A DNA stretch of 64,000 bases, taken from assembly GCA_964598485.1 (NCBI GenBank), contig CAZRCD010000001.1:248001-312000 (forward strand), read 5' to 3'. The notes under the pieces are model-generated. The model did not search any database, had not been told where the DNA came from, and worked only from the letters and a program-made list of their open reading frames with translations. Shown piece by piece: positions 8,238 through 16,551 of the stretch (position 1 is its first letter; each line of letters opens with the position of its first letter). The DNA comes from SOJA01 sp964598485. GTDB taxonomy: Archaea; Thermoproteota; Bathyarchaeia; Bathyarchaeales; Bathycorpusculaceae. The position numbers and the translations under genes were made by a program.

Positions 8238-9479
8238 TTATTCATTCGAAACTACGATCTGCCCATTCACTTGTGCGATGTATCGCCAACCATTCTTTAA
8301 ATGGTGTTCTAATTCCTCAGGATTAATCAGTTTTTGACAGTCGTGAGATTTTAATTTTTCAAGATACTCCCGTTCTACTCTTTCTGGAATTTTCTCTAAG
8401 TCTTCTATTATGGTTGTTGATTTGCATAATACTTCTAAAAGTTCTAGTTTTTCTGGATTATTTGCATACATCATTTTTCCAATGTCTAACAATTGTTGTT
8501 TACGTCTTTCGAATTCGCTCAGTTCAGCTTTGAAGATGTCTATTTCCTTATAGCCTTCAACATACTTCGCTCTCTGTTTCTCTATTGGTGGCAAAAAGTA
8601 ATGTCCTTCTACGCCTAAGCTGTGTCCCATCCAATAACGCACAAGCATACTTGGAACGCTTAAGCCTAAATGCGATTCAAAGAACTTGCGGAATCTGTGC
8701 GGGCTTGTCTTAAAGCCTGCTTTTTTGCCTAGCCTTATGAAGATTAGACTTAATCCTTCTGGGGATATAGATGTCCCTTGTAACGATGCTATCAAAGGCG
8801 AAGCATCTGTTATTTGTTCATCTGAGTTTCTACGGTAACTAAGATAAGCCTTTAAACATTCAACCGCATTTTTACCAATGAACGTATCATACTCTAGGGC
8901 TTCTTTCTTTCTTACTGTTTTGATGTGAATGAACTGTTTTTCTGTTTCAAATTCTGTTTTAATATCTCCATAAGTCAACGTTACCGCATCTTGTCTTGAA
9001 ATCCCGCTATCCTTCAAGATTGTGATGATAGCCCTCTCCCTGACATCAGCAATTGCCATTAAAGCCTTTATTTCCTCAGTTGTGTGCGGTTCCCGTCTTC
9101 GCATAGTGTGTTTTGGTGTCCGCAATTTTAGAGGAACATCGTTATAATTGTAAAAAGACTTCAAAGGTGCATGGTATTTTGTCGCTATGGTTGTACGTGT
9201 GATGTCTCTTGTGTTTTGCAGCATTACGCAAAATTCTCTAACTTTATCTTCAGCATTCTTTTTTGTGTCTTCATTCTTAAGCTCTTGTCTTCGTTCAGCA
9301 ATAAGCTGATCTGGATTTTTATCTATCCATTCGCAGTAAGTATATAAAGCCCTACTGTACTCCCTTTCCGTATGTTTCGAACCGCTCTTATCAACCTTAA
9401 TCGCATTAAGCCATCGCTTGCCAGCTTTGAAGCTGTAACACCATACAAGGCGTTCTTTCTCAGTGATTTTCATTCTCAT
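8238..9479 (-). CDS. Tyrosine recombinase/integrase
   Basis: A 413-residue integrase. Catalytic residues visible: R162 (in SGISRQDA), K187 or a nearby lysine in the beta-hairpin, H261 and R264 (SPHRFRKF), H286 (MGHSLGV) and the nucleophile Y294 (EGHYF). The N-terminal 120 residues form a SAM-like core-binding domain and the last 110 residues a helical charged tail. It would catalyse integration and excision of the element at the flanking 18-bp repeats. The gene is intact, unlike SSV-type integrases that split on integration. An internal ATG at 9473 is an alternative start. Confidence 0.9.
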   Translation of the reverse strand: MRMKITEKERLVWCYSFKAGKRWLNAIKVDKSGSKHTEREYSRALYTYCEWIDKNPDQLIAERRQELKNEDTKKNAEDKVREFCVMLQNTRDITRTTIATKYHAPLKSFYNYNDVPLKLRTPKHTMRRREPHTTEEIKALMAIADVRERAIITILKDSGISRQDAVTLTYGDIKTEFETEKQFIHIKTVRKKEALEYDTFIGKNAVECLKAYLSYRRNSDEQITDASPLIASLQGTSISPEGLSLIFIRLGKKAGFKTSPHRFRKFFESHLGLSVPSMLVRYWMGHSLGVEGHYFLPPIEKQRAKYVEGYKEIDIFKAELSEFERRKQQLLDIGKMMYANNPEKLELLEVLCKSTTIIEDLEKIPERVEREYLEKLKSHDCQKLINPEELEHHLKNGWRYIAQVNGQIVVSNE

Positions 9480-9523
9480 TATCTTTCACCTCCCTTGACT
9501 TATATGTTTCTCTTTACAATTCT

Positions 9524-9541
9524 AATAAGAGGAAGCTATTT
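9524..9541 (+). repeat. Candidate attR direct repeat
   Basis: AATAAGAGGAAGCTATTT, 16 of 18 bases identical to the copy at 1694-1711, 45 bp upstream of the integrase start, the usual place for an attachment site next to its integrase. Confidence 0.45.
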
Positions 9542-9584
9542 CTCAGAGCATGTTCACTTCTAGAAACAGAAATAGTGATTTAAC

Positions 9585-9791
9585 ATGCCCTATTGTCCAG
9601 AATGCGGTGGCGAAATGCAATATATGTCGGCAACCAAACGCTACGTGTGTAAAAGCTGCGGACTATCGGTTACACGGCAAGAACTGATGGAACTAAGACA
9701 TAAATTAAGACCCTCATTTGAAAGTGGCGAAGATCAGCGGAAACAACAGAGAAAAGATTACCTCAAATGGTGGCTCAGCAAGAAAAAATAA
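9585..9791 (+). CDS. Small zinc-ribbon protein
   Basis: A 68-residue protein with an N-terminal zinc ribbon: CPEC at residues 4-7 and CKSC at 22-25, followed by a basic helical tail rich in Arg and Lys. It lies just outside the candidate right attachment site and upstream of the CinA-like gene, so I treat it as chromosomal. Such ribbons often bind RNA polymerase, ribosomes or nucleic acid; the role is unknown. Confidence 0.6.
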   Translation: MPYCPECGGEMQYMSATKRYVCKSCGLSVTRQELMELRHKLRPSFESGEDQRKQQRKDYLKWWLSKKK

Positions 9792-9887
9792 CAATGCACA
9801 TTAGCGTTTTAAGCGATGAATTAGCAAACAGCATAAAAAGGGCAAAACTGGTTTATTTCGTAATGTTTTAACCTTAAAGGTGAAAAA

Positions 9888-10709
9888 ATGAATCAACAAA
9901 TGGAAATAATCGGCATCGGCAACGAACTGTTAATAGGCAAAACATTGAACACAAACGCCCATTGGCTAGCCAAACGTGCCACCACGTTTGGAATAATAGT
10001 AAAACGAATAACAGTTGTAGGCGACGATGTTAACGAAATCGCAAGTATTGTGGATGAAGCTCTAGAGAGAAAACCAAGGTTCATAATAACAACTGGAGGA
10101 TTAGGTCCAACCTTTGACGACAAAACTTTGGAGGGAATAGCTAAAGCTCTGAACCGTAGATTAAAAGTTAATGAAAAAGCTTTGAAAATGGTCAGAGAAA
10201 AATACGAAACTTATTATCGAGAGGGAAAAATGAGAAGGGTTGAGTTAACACCGGCAAGAATCAAGATGGCGACGCTCCCAGAAGGAGCACAACCACTGCT
10301 CAATCCTGTTGGTACAGCCCCCGGCGTAATAATAGATGTGGGAGGAACTTTCTTGATAGCGCTGCCTGGTGTCCCTGCAGAAATGGAGGCCATTTTTGAA
10401 GGGCCTGTTGCGCCCTTGCTTAAGAGGGAGGCTGGTGAGCTTACGTTTTTTGAAGCAAGCATATATGCAGACGGCATTATGGAGTCGGCTTTAGCTCCTT
10501 TGATTGACAAGACAATGCATGGTAATCCGTATGTTTACATAAAGTCTCATCCAAAGGGAGAGGAGAGAAAGCCGCACATAGAAATTCACTTTTCAACAAC
10601 AGCTAAAAGCTCTAAAACCGCCAAGAACCGTTTAGGAAAGGCAATAATTCAGTTATCAGAACTCGTGCAAAAGGACGGCGGAAAAATCAAACCTAAAAAG
10701 AAAACGTAG
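9888..10709 (+). CDS. CinA-family MoCF-domain protein
   Basis: The 273-residue product begins MEIIGIGNELLIGKTLNTNA and has TTGGLGPTFDD and LPGVPAEMEAIFEG, the hallmarks of the MoaB/Mog-like (MoCF) domain of CinA. The C-terminal amidohydrolase domain of bacterial CinA is absent, as in most archaeal members. Bacterial CinA has been linked to ADP-ribose pyrophosphatase and nicotinamide mononucleotide deamidase activity; the archaeal short form is less well understood. The start ATG at 9888 follows AAAGGTGAAAA. Confidence 0.85.
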   Translation: MNQQMEIIGIGNELLIGKTLNTNAHWLAKRATTFGIIVKRITVVGDDVNEIASIVDEALERKPRFIITTGGLGPTFDDKTLEGIAKALNRRLKVNEKALKMVREKYETYYREGKMRRVELTPARIKMATLPEGAQPLLNPVGTAPGVIIDVGGTFLIALPGVPAEMEAIFEGPVAPLLKREAGELTFFEASIYADGIMESALAPLIDKTMHGNPYVYIKSHPKGEERKPHIEIHFSTTAKSSKTAKNRLGKAIIQLSELVQKDGGKIKPKKKT

Positions 10710-11032
10710 TTAGTTTTGCCAAAAAGTTTTGTTTGCCAGAGTATTAGTTTCATTTGGTTGCGATCAGGGTCAGGCTGGACACTGAGGTGAGATGGTTGAA
10801 AATGTCTGTGTCCCATCTTTTTTTGTGAAACTTGCGAAATTCGGATGTTTCTCTTGTAGCTACTCTTTTTTTCTTCAGATTCAAACCTTGCGCCGAGCCA
10901 ATTTTCAATTCAATTGCTCCGTTCCAGTCCGTACACTACCGATAATCCTTATCCAGAATAATAAACGTGAAAATTGCGTGCTGGTTCATAAGGGAAATAA
11001 ATCATGCTTACAACAATTTTTTCAGATCTGTC
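10710..11032. other. Intergenic region
   Basis: About 320 bases between the CinA-like gene and the transglutaminase-like gene. Pyrimidine-rich runs are present (10815-10822 and 10865-10872). No coding potential, repeat or RNA gene is recognised. Confidence 0.4.
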
Positions 11033-12169
11033 ATGCATCTTAAGCTTTCAGAAACAATCGTGATAGTAACGGTTTTGATCACGTTTTCTTATCTGTTTCC
11101 ACGTTGCCTATCAGAAAACTACAGCGAGTCCTACCAGCTTTGGGACAGCCCAAACGGTTCAATGTATTACAGGCTAAATGTAGTGGTTTCACAGTCGCTT
11201 TTTGAATATTACCATGAAAAAAGTCACACGCTTGGTTCAAACCATGATTTTGCCAAGTTCGTTACTCCCTACACTTTAAAACCCATTGCCGATAGCTTAT
11301 GGGAACTTTACACAAATGATGAGGATTTCGCAAACGGGGTTCTGATGATTGTGCATCAAATACCCTACGATGCAACTTTGCCTGTGAAATATCCTGTAGA
11401 AACAATCGTGGAAAACAAGGGCGACTGCGACCTCTTTTCCTACATCGCATGTTCAATTATGAAAGCTGGTGGGCTTGACGTTGTGCTTCTATACTACGAA
11501 AGTGAAGCTCACATGAACATTGGTGTCTATCTTTCACGTGAACCGCATGATGTTAGAGGTCAAGCCTACTATGTTACGTGCAATGACATTCGGTATTATG
11601 TTGCCGAATGTACAGGGGATAACTGGAAAAATGGGTGGAGAATTGGCGAATGCCCGAATGATCTAAAGGATGCCTCTCCAGAGGTGATAACCCTTGAAAA
11701 CTGTGAACAAGAGGTTTCAGGACAGGTTTCCGCAAGCTATGAAACTTTGGAGTCGTCGGAAATATCGTTAACAATTTCATCCACAAACGTTATTCAAGGA
11801 AGCACCATCACGCTTTCGGGACAACTTTCACCGCATTTACAAAACAAAACGGTTACTGTTTATATTAAAACAAACAATTTAGCTTGGATTGTATTAGGTA
11901 CTGTTACAACGGATTATAGTGGACGATTTGCATATGCTTGGAATGCAGAAGTTGCCGGCATGCATTACATTCGGGCAAGCTGGTCTGGAGATAACGATTA
12001 CGCTGGAGCTGACAGTTCAATTAACAGCGTGATGGTTTTATCTACATTCTTCATTTTTCTGTTGGCTATTACTATGGTTTTGGTCTGCGTGGGCACAGTT
12101 GTGTTTCTAATGTCAAGACGAAGTCAACAAGAATTGCCAGAGCCGCAGCCACCAGAAATTCCCTCATAA
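11033..12169 (+). CDS. Membrane-anchored transglutaminase-like protein
   Basis: The preferred start is the ATG at 11033, which puts a signal-anchor helix (ETIVIVTVLITFSYLF) at the N-terminus; a GTG at 10967 is also in frame. The domain after it has a transglutaminase-like Cys-His pair: GDCDLFSY with the nucleophile Cys about 50 residues before EAHMNIGVY. A region around VIQGSTITLSGQLSPH to GRFAYAWN is an Ig-like beta-sandwich, followed by a C-terminal membrane helix (about residues 343-365) and a short tail. The protein is probably outside the cell with both ends in the membrane. Its activity could be proteolytic or cross-linking; the substrate is unknown. Confidence 0.7.
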   Translation: MHLKLSETIVIVTVLITFSYLFPRCLSENYSESYQLWDSPNGSMYYRLNVVVSQSLFEYYHEKSHTLGSNHDFAKFVTPYTLKPIADSLWELYTNDEDFANGVLMIVHQIPYDATLPVKYPVETIVENKGDCDLFSYIACSIMKAGGLDVVLLYYESEAHMNIGVYLSREPHDVRGQAYYVTCNDIRYYVAECTGDNWKNGWRIGECPNDLKDASPEVITLENCEQEVSGQVSASYETLESSEISLTISSTNVIQGSTITLSGQLSPHLQNKTVTVYIKTNNLAWIVLGTVTTDYSGRFAYAWNAEVAGMHYIRASWSGDNDYAGADSSINSVMVLSTFFIFLLAITMVLVCVGTVVFLMSRRSQQELPEPQPPEIPS

Positions 12170-12241
12170 GCGAAAAGGCTTTTACGCAAGAACATGTTTG
12201 AAACTAAACAAACATTGTCTTGTTAAGTAGGGAATGATAAA

Positions 12242-13003
12242 ATGTTTATTGTCTTCATTATAGGAACAGCGGGATCTGGAAAGTCTCTACTCACGGCATC
12301 CTTCAGTGAATGGCTAAAAATGTCAAAACAGAACGTTACGGTTGTGAACTTAGACCCAGGAGCCTTAAAACTTCCATATTCGCCTGATGTGGACGTTCGA
12401 AACTACGTAAATGCGGGAGATTTGATGGAGAAATATGGTTTAGGACCAAACGGCGCTTTGATAATGGCTGCAGATTTGATTGCGGATGAAATTGATGAAA
12501 TTTCAAAGGAAATCGAAGATTTAACATCTGACATTGTTTTGGTGGATACCTGTGGGCAGATGGAGTTATTCGCTTTCAGAGCAAGTGGACCATACATTGC
12601 CACTGAGCTCACAAAGGAACCTAAGGCTATAGTCTACTTGTTTGACACTGCTTTTTCACTTAATCCGCTCAATTATGTTTCAAACCTCTTCCTTTCAGCA
12701 GCTGTCTACAATCGTTTCCTCGTCCCCCAAGTGTACCTCTTATCGAAATCCGATCTGCTTTCAGAAGAAGATGTCAACAAAGTTGTGGACTGGTCAGCTA
12801 GTCCACAGGCTTTGGAAAATGCAATTGAACAGAAACTTACAGGAACAAAGCGTTTGCTTAGCAGAAATATGATGAGGGCGATTTATCAGCTTGGTTTAAG
12901 GTTTTTGCTCATTCCAGTATCGGCTAAAACAAACGATGGAATGATAAATTTCAACACGGCTTTGGAACGAATTTTGGCTGGAGGAGAAAAATACACGTAT
13001 TAA
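12242..13003 (+). CDS. GPN-loop GTPase
   Basis: The 253-residue protein has the P-loop GTAGSGKS at residues 8-15, switch residues NLDPGALK, the diagnostic GPN motif in GLGPNGALI, DTCGQMELF as the G3 region and SKSDLL as G4. GPN-loop GTPases are dimeric; eukaryotic relatives assemble RNA polymerase II and the archaeal ones are thought to have a comparable general role. Length is typical. The stop overlaps that of the convergent gene at 13000. Confidence 0.9.
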   Translation: MFIVFIIGTAGSGKSLLTASFSEWLKMSKQNVTVVNLDPGALKLPYSPDVDVRNYVNAGDLMEKYGLGPNGALIMAADLIADEIDEISKEIEDLTSDIVLVDTCGQMELFAFRASGPYIATELTKEPKAIVYLFDTAFSLNPLNYVSNLFLSAAVYNRFLVPQVYLLSKSDLLSEEDVNKVVDWSASPQALENAIEQKLTGTKRLLSRNMMRAIYQLGLRFLLIPVSAKTNDGMINFNTALERILAGGEKYTY

Positions 13004-13641
13004 CCGCAATCGTTAACAAGGGTCCAAGCGGCTGCCAATGCACCGTATTCGGCTTTTACTAGACTGTCGGCACTCCCAACAACTATTACGTCGTTTTCTT
13101 CAGGCTTAAGAAGCTTAACCGTCTGGTTTGCGGCTTTTGGAAAATCCTTAGCTATACTATCGCTTACAGATGGAATGATTAAGCGTTCTGCCTTGAACAT
13201 TATTGTTGTGGCGCCCTTTGCGCCAACCATTATGGCTGCGTCACGTTGCTCCATACCTGATTTAACCTTATGCCCACGGTTCTTAACCAGAATTGCAACA
13301 TTGTAGTCTGCAAGCGTCAGCTCGTTCTTTCCGATCTCAACTTTCCTTTTAAAAACCGTTCTGTACTCATTCCAAAGCTTTAGGCCCTTACTTGTGAGAG
13401 CGCAGCCTAATTTCGAGGTTGTGATTAAGTCAGCATCTTTTAATCGGTTGACCATCGTGCGCACGGCGCCTTCTCCGACTCCTAGTTCTTCAGCAAGTTT
13501 GCTGCGACCGATTGCTTTCTCCGCTATGAGTTCTATGGCGCGTAACATATGGAGTACGGAGAATGTTGGAGATGGTCCTGGAGCCTTTTCACTCGTGATT
13601 TTTTCTAAAATTTGTTTGAACGCGTGAGGCATGAGTTTCAC
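13000..13641 (-). CDS. HTH transcriptional regulator, DUF4443 type
   Basis: The 213-residue protein has a winged-helix domain in the first 90 residues (IGRSKLAEELGVGEGAVRTMVNRL as recognition region) and a C-terminal domain with KSGMEQRDAAIMVGAKG and NDVIVVGSADS that resembles the DUF4443 ligand-binding part. It converges on the GPN GTPase with overlapping stops. The target is unknown. The start ATG at 13641 is the first in frame. Confidence 0.65.
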   Translation of the reverse strand: MKLMPHAFKQILEKITSEKAPGPSPTFSVLHMLRAIELIAEKAIGRSKLAEELGVGEGAVRTMVNRLKDADLITTSKLGCALTSKGLKLWNEYRTVFKRKVEIGKNELTLADYNVAILVKNRGHKVKSGMEQRDAAIMVGAKGATTIMFKAERLIIPSVSDSIAKDFPKAANQTVKLLKPEENDVIVVGSADSLVKAEYGALAAAWTLVNDCG

Positions 13642-13712
13642 GATTATAAGTAGGCTGTTGATTATTATAATTGTTTATCAGTTAAGAAACAGGCATGATT
13701 TTGACGGTTGGC

Positions 13713-14147
13713 TTAGAAGCTGTTTTTTCTGGTGTAGTATTCTCTTACTATGCCAGCTGTTAGCGCTATTAAACCTACTGCTAGCAGGTAGATGAGAGGA
13801 TAAATGAATACTGAAAGCATGGCTTCGTACGTAACTGTTGATGGCAGTTGTGGAGAGAAGAATACTACGATCCACATGATAATGAAGGTTGCTATGCAAC
13901 CGAGTCCAAGACCTACAGAAAGCCCGTGTACGAAACTGCTTTTGTCTTCGCTTTGATTAATTGATATTAGGTTCTGCAGTAAGCCCTTTTTCTCAGGTTC
14001 TGTTCCTTGCTCTGTTGGTTCCTCTGCAACCATATATTCCTCTTTTTGTTCCATCGTCTGCTCTTCAGCTGCTTCTATATCATCTTCAGCTATGCATGTT
14101 TCTTCCCCAACTTGAATGCCCTCTTGGGTTTCCTGTTCGTCGTCCAT
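13713..14147 (-). CDS. Acidic-tailed membrane protein
   Basis: A 144-residue protein with a strongly acidic, Glu-rich N-terminal half (residues 1-55), then two hydrophobic helices at about 75-97 (LGLGCIATFIIMWIVVFF) and 108-133 (VFIYPLIYLLAVGLIALTAG), and a short basic tail. The acidic part is probably cytoplasmic and disordered. I do not recognise the family. Confidence 0.55.
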   Translation of the reverse strand: MDDEQETQEGIQVGEETCIAEDDIEAAEEQTMEQKEEYMVAEEPTEQGTEPEKKGLLQNLISINQSEDKSSFVHGLSVGLGLGCIATFIIMWIVVFFSPQLPSTVTYEAMLSVFIYPLIYLLAVGLIALTAGIVREYYTRKNSF

Positions 14148-14246
14148 AGTGTTCGCCCTTTTTGTTTTGTTGTATGAGGGAAATAATAAAACTATTCAAT
14201 TCTGGATTCGTATTCTGAATAAGAACTCGGAATCAAAAACAGTGGA

Positions 14247-14510
14247 CTATTTCGAACGAAGTTTCGGAGTAAGCTGTTCTATTGCGTTCTTAAGCTTGTT
14301 CCATTCATCAAGATTTCTAATGTTAAACTTGTGTTTTCTCTTCCACACGCCGTCTCGGTTATGCCAAAGATACAAGCCAATTGACCGCTTTCCCAATGAT
14401 TCAAAAACAACTATTGCCTCCCACCATTTCTCACTTTTGAAAATCGTAATGTAATCTATGACTTTGTAGAAGTCAGATATGGGCAATTTTTCAGTGGTCT
14501 CTTCAGTCAT
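14247..14510 (-). CDS. Small conserved-type hypothetical protein
   Basis: The start is set at the ATG at 14510, preceded by GGGAGACTGGAAG, instead of a further upstream ATG at 14546. The 87-residue product is rich in aromatic residues (WWEAIVVFES, YLWHNRDGVWKRKHKF) and has the look of a small mixed alpha/beta RNA- or protein-binding domain. No family is recognised. It is followed 60 nt upstream in sequence order by the M29-like gene on the same strand. Confidence 0.5.
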   Translation of the reverse strand: MTEETTEKLPISDFYKVIDYITIFKSEKWWEAIVVFESLGKRSIGLYLWHNRDGVWKRKHKFNIRNLDEWNKLKNAIEQLTPKLRSK

Positions 14511-14571
14511 CTTCCAGTCTCCCAAACAACATTGAAATTTTATCATTTTAAGCGTTTCTAATCATTTCTAT

Positions 14572-15582
14572 CTACAAACGCTGGAAAACTCCTTTCATGA
14601 GTACGTTAATGCTTGAGCCATCTTTGTCAGACACATTAACCGTAGGCTTCGATACTAGAAAGTCCATGTGATTCTTAGAAAGGTTTTTTCCGCCAGGCAT
14701 GTCTGAATTGTTGCCAAAGGCTATGTGAATTGTATTCAGCATTTTTTCGGCTTCTAGAAACTCCTCAACAAATCTTGCTTTAGAGTTTATTCCAAAAGCA
14801 AATTCACCCACAACATTTGACCACTCGTCAGTGTTCAACGAACCTTTAACGCTTCTCAACACTTCTGTGTCTGCAGAAGAAACGTCTTGAACTTTACCGT
14901 TTTTGACTACTATTTCCACTGGATTTTCTATAGGCCCTATTCCGCCTATAGCCATGTCGCATACTAATCTCCCTTCAAGGGAACTTTCTACTGGAGCAAC
15001 TATGACTTCGCCTGTTGGAAGGTTCATCCACTTCATTGTCTTCCAATCTATCTTAGTGTCTGTGAAGAAGGGCCTTCCTTCAACACTTAATGAAACGTTT
15101 GTTCCAGCGGCATTCATAACTTCAACTCTAACTGCTTTGCCTAGCTTTTCAATCAGTTTGTCCGCGAATGATTGCATCTGCTTATGTTCTTCAGCGGTTA
15201 ATGCTAAAGCACCTTCAGTCAGCATGTCCAACGTAACGCCTGGACAATGCCCCAAACGCGCTTTAAGGTCTCTAGTCTCCATTTCTATGAGCTTTATCCT
15301 GAATTGCGTTTCCTCACGAGTTCCACGAAAAAGATTGATGTAGATGCCCGGTGTTCGCTTTGTCAAAATCTCCATGATTTGCGGCGGAACTTCCTTTCGT
15401 ATGACATTTTCATCAGTTTTCAACTGTACTAAGCGTGTTTGAAGGCCAAGCTTTAGGGCACCGTTTGCAAAGGCTTTACCAATACTCATTTTTTCATGGT
15501 CACAAAAAATGACTATGCTTTCATCTCTTTTTGCTTCCAGTACACACTCTAACGCGTTTTTCGCGGCTTTCCAAGCATCCAT
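14572..15582 (-). CDS. M29-like aminopeptidase
   Basis: The 336-residue protein resembles thermophilic metalloaminopeptidases of family M29: NLPTGEVIVAPVE (residues about 186-198) supplies a glutamate ligand, a second Glu lies in VVGEFAFGIN, and the C-terminal HIAFGNN with KNHMDFLV gives the His and Asp ligands. The N-terminal part (SIVIFCDHEK, IGKAFANGALKLG) is the usual Rossmann-like domain. It is shorter than the bacterial enzymes (about 410), as in many archaeal relatives. It probably trims peptides in the cytosol. Confidence 0.75.
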   Translation of the reverse strand: MDAWKAAKNALECVLEAKRDESIVIFCDHEKMSIGKAFANGALKLGLQTRLVQLKTDENVIRKEVPPQIMEILTKRTPGIYINLFRGTREETQFRIKLIEMETRDLKARLGHCPGVTLDMLTEGALALTAEEHKQMQSFADKLIEKLGKAVRVEVMNAAGTNVSLSVEGRPFFTDTKIDWKTMKWMNLPTGEVIVAPVESSLEGRLVCDMAIGGIGPIENPVEIVVKNGKVQDVSSADTEVLRSVKGSLNTDEWSNVVGEFAFGINSKARFVEEFLEAEKMLNTIHIAFGNNSDMPGGKNLSKNHMDFLVSKPTVNVSDKDGSSINVLMKGVFQRL

Positions 15583-15771
15583 GAAATCATCTCACGAAGT
15601 CATTTATAGGAACTCCTGAATGATAAAGTTTTAGAACACTTGCAACTGTTGCTTTGGAAAAAGAAATGTTCGAAAGCCACAACTCTTGAGAAAAATTCCT
15701 CCTGCTTTCTCCGTGTTCCAAAATGTAGAAATATTTGTCACAAACAGACATTGTTTTATGAGACTGTCTAA

Positions 15772-16360
15772 ATGGAGCCGAGTCGCAAAGTATATTTCGT
15801 TATTGGGATACTAATCGTCATTATCACAGTCGCTGCATGGTACTTCTATCCTACGCCTGTTGTGTACAATGAAAGCTTTGAAAACGATTTTGGCGGGTGG
15901 ATGGCGGATGCTGACGTCCCTTTAGACCCAAACAATCCAGGTCATTCTGTTGATTGGAACGTTAGTAGAGTAGCGTCTTTAGCCTATTCCGGGAAATATT
16001 CAATGGAGTTGTATATTGATGGAAAACAGGATGATGGCACAGTTTGGATTGAGAAGAAAATATCAGTGAGAAATAACTCGAAAATCCAAGTTGAGGTTTC
16101 TTAAGTCTTACAGTGAACACGAGAGTTTCAACGTTATAGCAAAAGTGTGCGCATATGCTGGAATCTCGAACCCCGAGGTTGAGGATGACTTCATCGTTCT
16201 TGGTTCAGCCAATGAAGTGGCGGGATGGAAAGAGTACACCTATACAACGAATTTGCTCACTGGTTCTAGCAATGAAGTATGGGTTGCTGTTGGAATTACA
16301 GTGGGATGGGAAACTGAAATGACCTATAACATAGATGATGTAAGTGTTACGTTAAGGTAG
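15772..16360 (+). pseudogene. Membrane-anchored beta-sandwich protein, frameshifted
   Basis: Two reading frames together make one protein. The first (15772-16104) has an N-terminal membrane anchor (YFVIGILIVIITVAAWYF) and the start of a jelly-roll domain (SFENDFGGWMADADV). The second continues it from about 16103 in the +1 frame (SYSEHESFNVIAKVCAYAG to TYNIDDVSVTL). The junction reads GTT TCT T AAG TCT, so skipping one T (or restoring two) joins the halves with no residues lost. It is a real frameshift, a sequencing or assembly error, or a recoding site; I cannot tell which. The family looks like a cell-surface carbohydrate-binding module. Confidence 0.65.
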
Positions 16361-16551
16361 AAACTGCCAAAATCTTCAGTGAACTAGTTCGCGTTTTCAT
16401 TCTCGAAAATAAAGTCAAAGGCAAATGAAACTCGTGTTTAACCCCAAAACATTGGAACCTATTCCGAAATTAACACATTGAGGTTTATCTGAATGCAGCG
16501 TATACTTTAATAGGACGCTGGCGAAATTGTGGCTGGTTGGACTGATTAGCT

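Larger units (their letters stand above)
1694..9541. mobile_element. Integrated virus- or plasmid-like element with family B polymerase
   Basis: The interval carries a HerA/FtsK-like ATPase, two ribbon-helix-helix proteins, several proteins of 41-52 residues, a nuclease-like protein, a compact family B DNA polymerase, a zinc finger and a tyrosine integrase, with no housekeeping gene. It splits chromosomal genes (radical SAM on the left; zinc ribbon and CinA-like on the right). Candidate attachment repeats lie at 1694-1711 and 9524-9541 (16 of 18 bases identical), the right one 45 bp outside the integrase start. No capsid gene is recognisable, so virus versus plasmid is open. Boundaries are inferred from the repeats. 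Confidence 0.75.

Noticed and set aside
10792..11043. An 83-codon open frame upstream of the transglutaminase-like gene
   Set aside because: Composition is unlike protein of the neighbours, it overlaps the next gene in another frame and it shows no domain.
16077..16130. A possible 43-nt bulge-helix-bulge intron (CUCG/CGAG core) that would also fix the frameshift at 16102
   Set aside because: There is no inner stem, and removal would delete VEVS and SYSEHES, which look like genuine parts of the domain. A one- or two-base frameshift is simpler.
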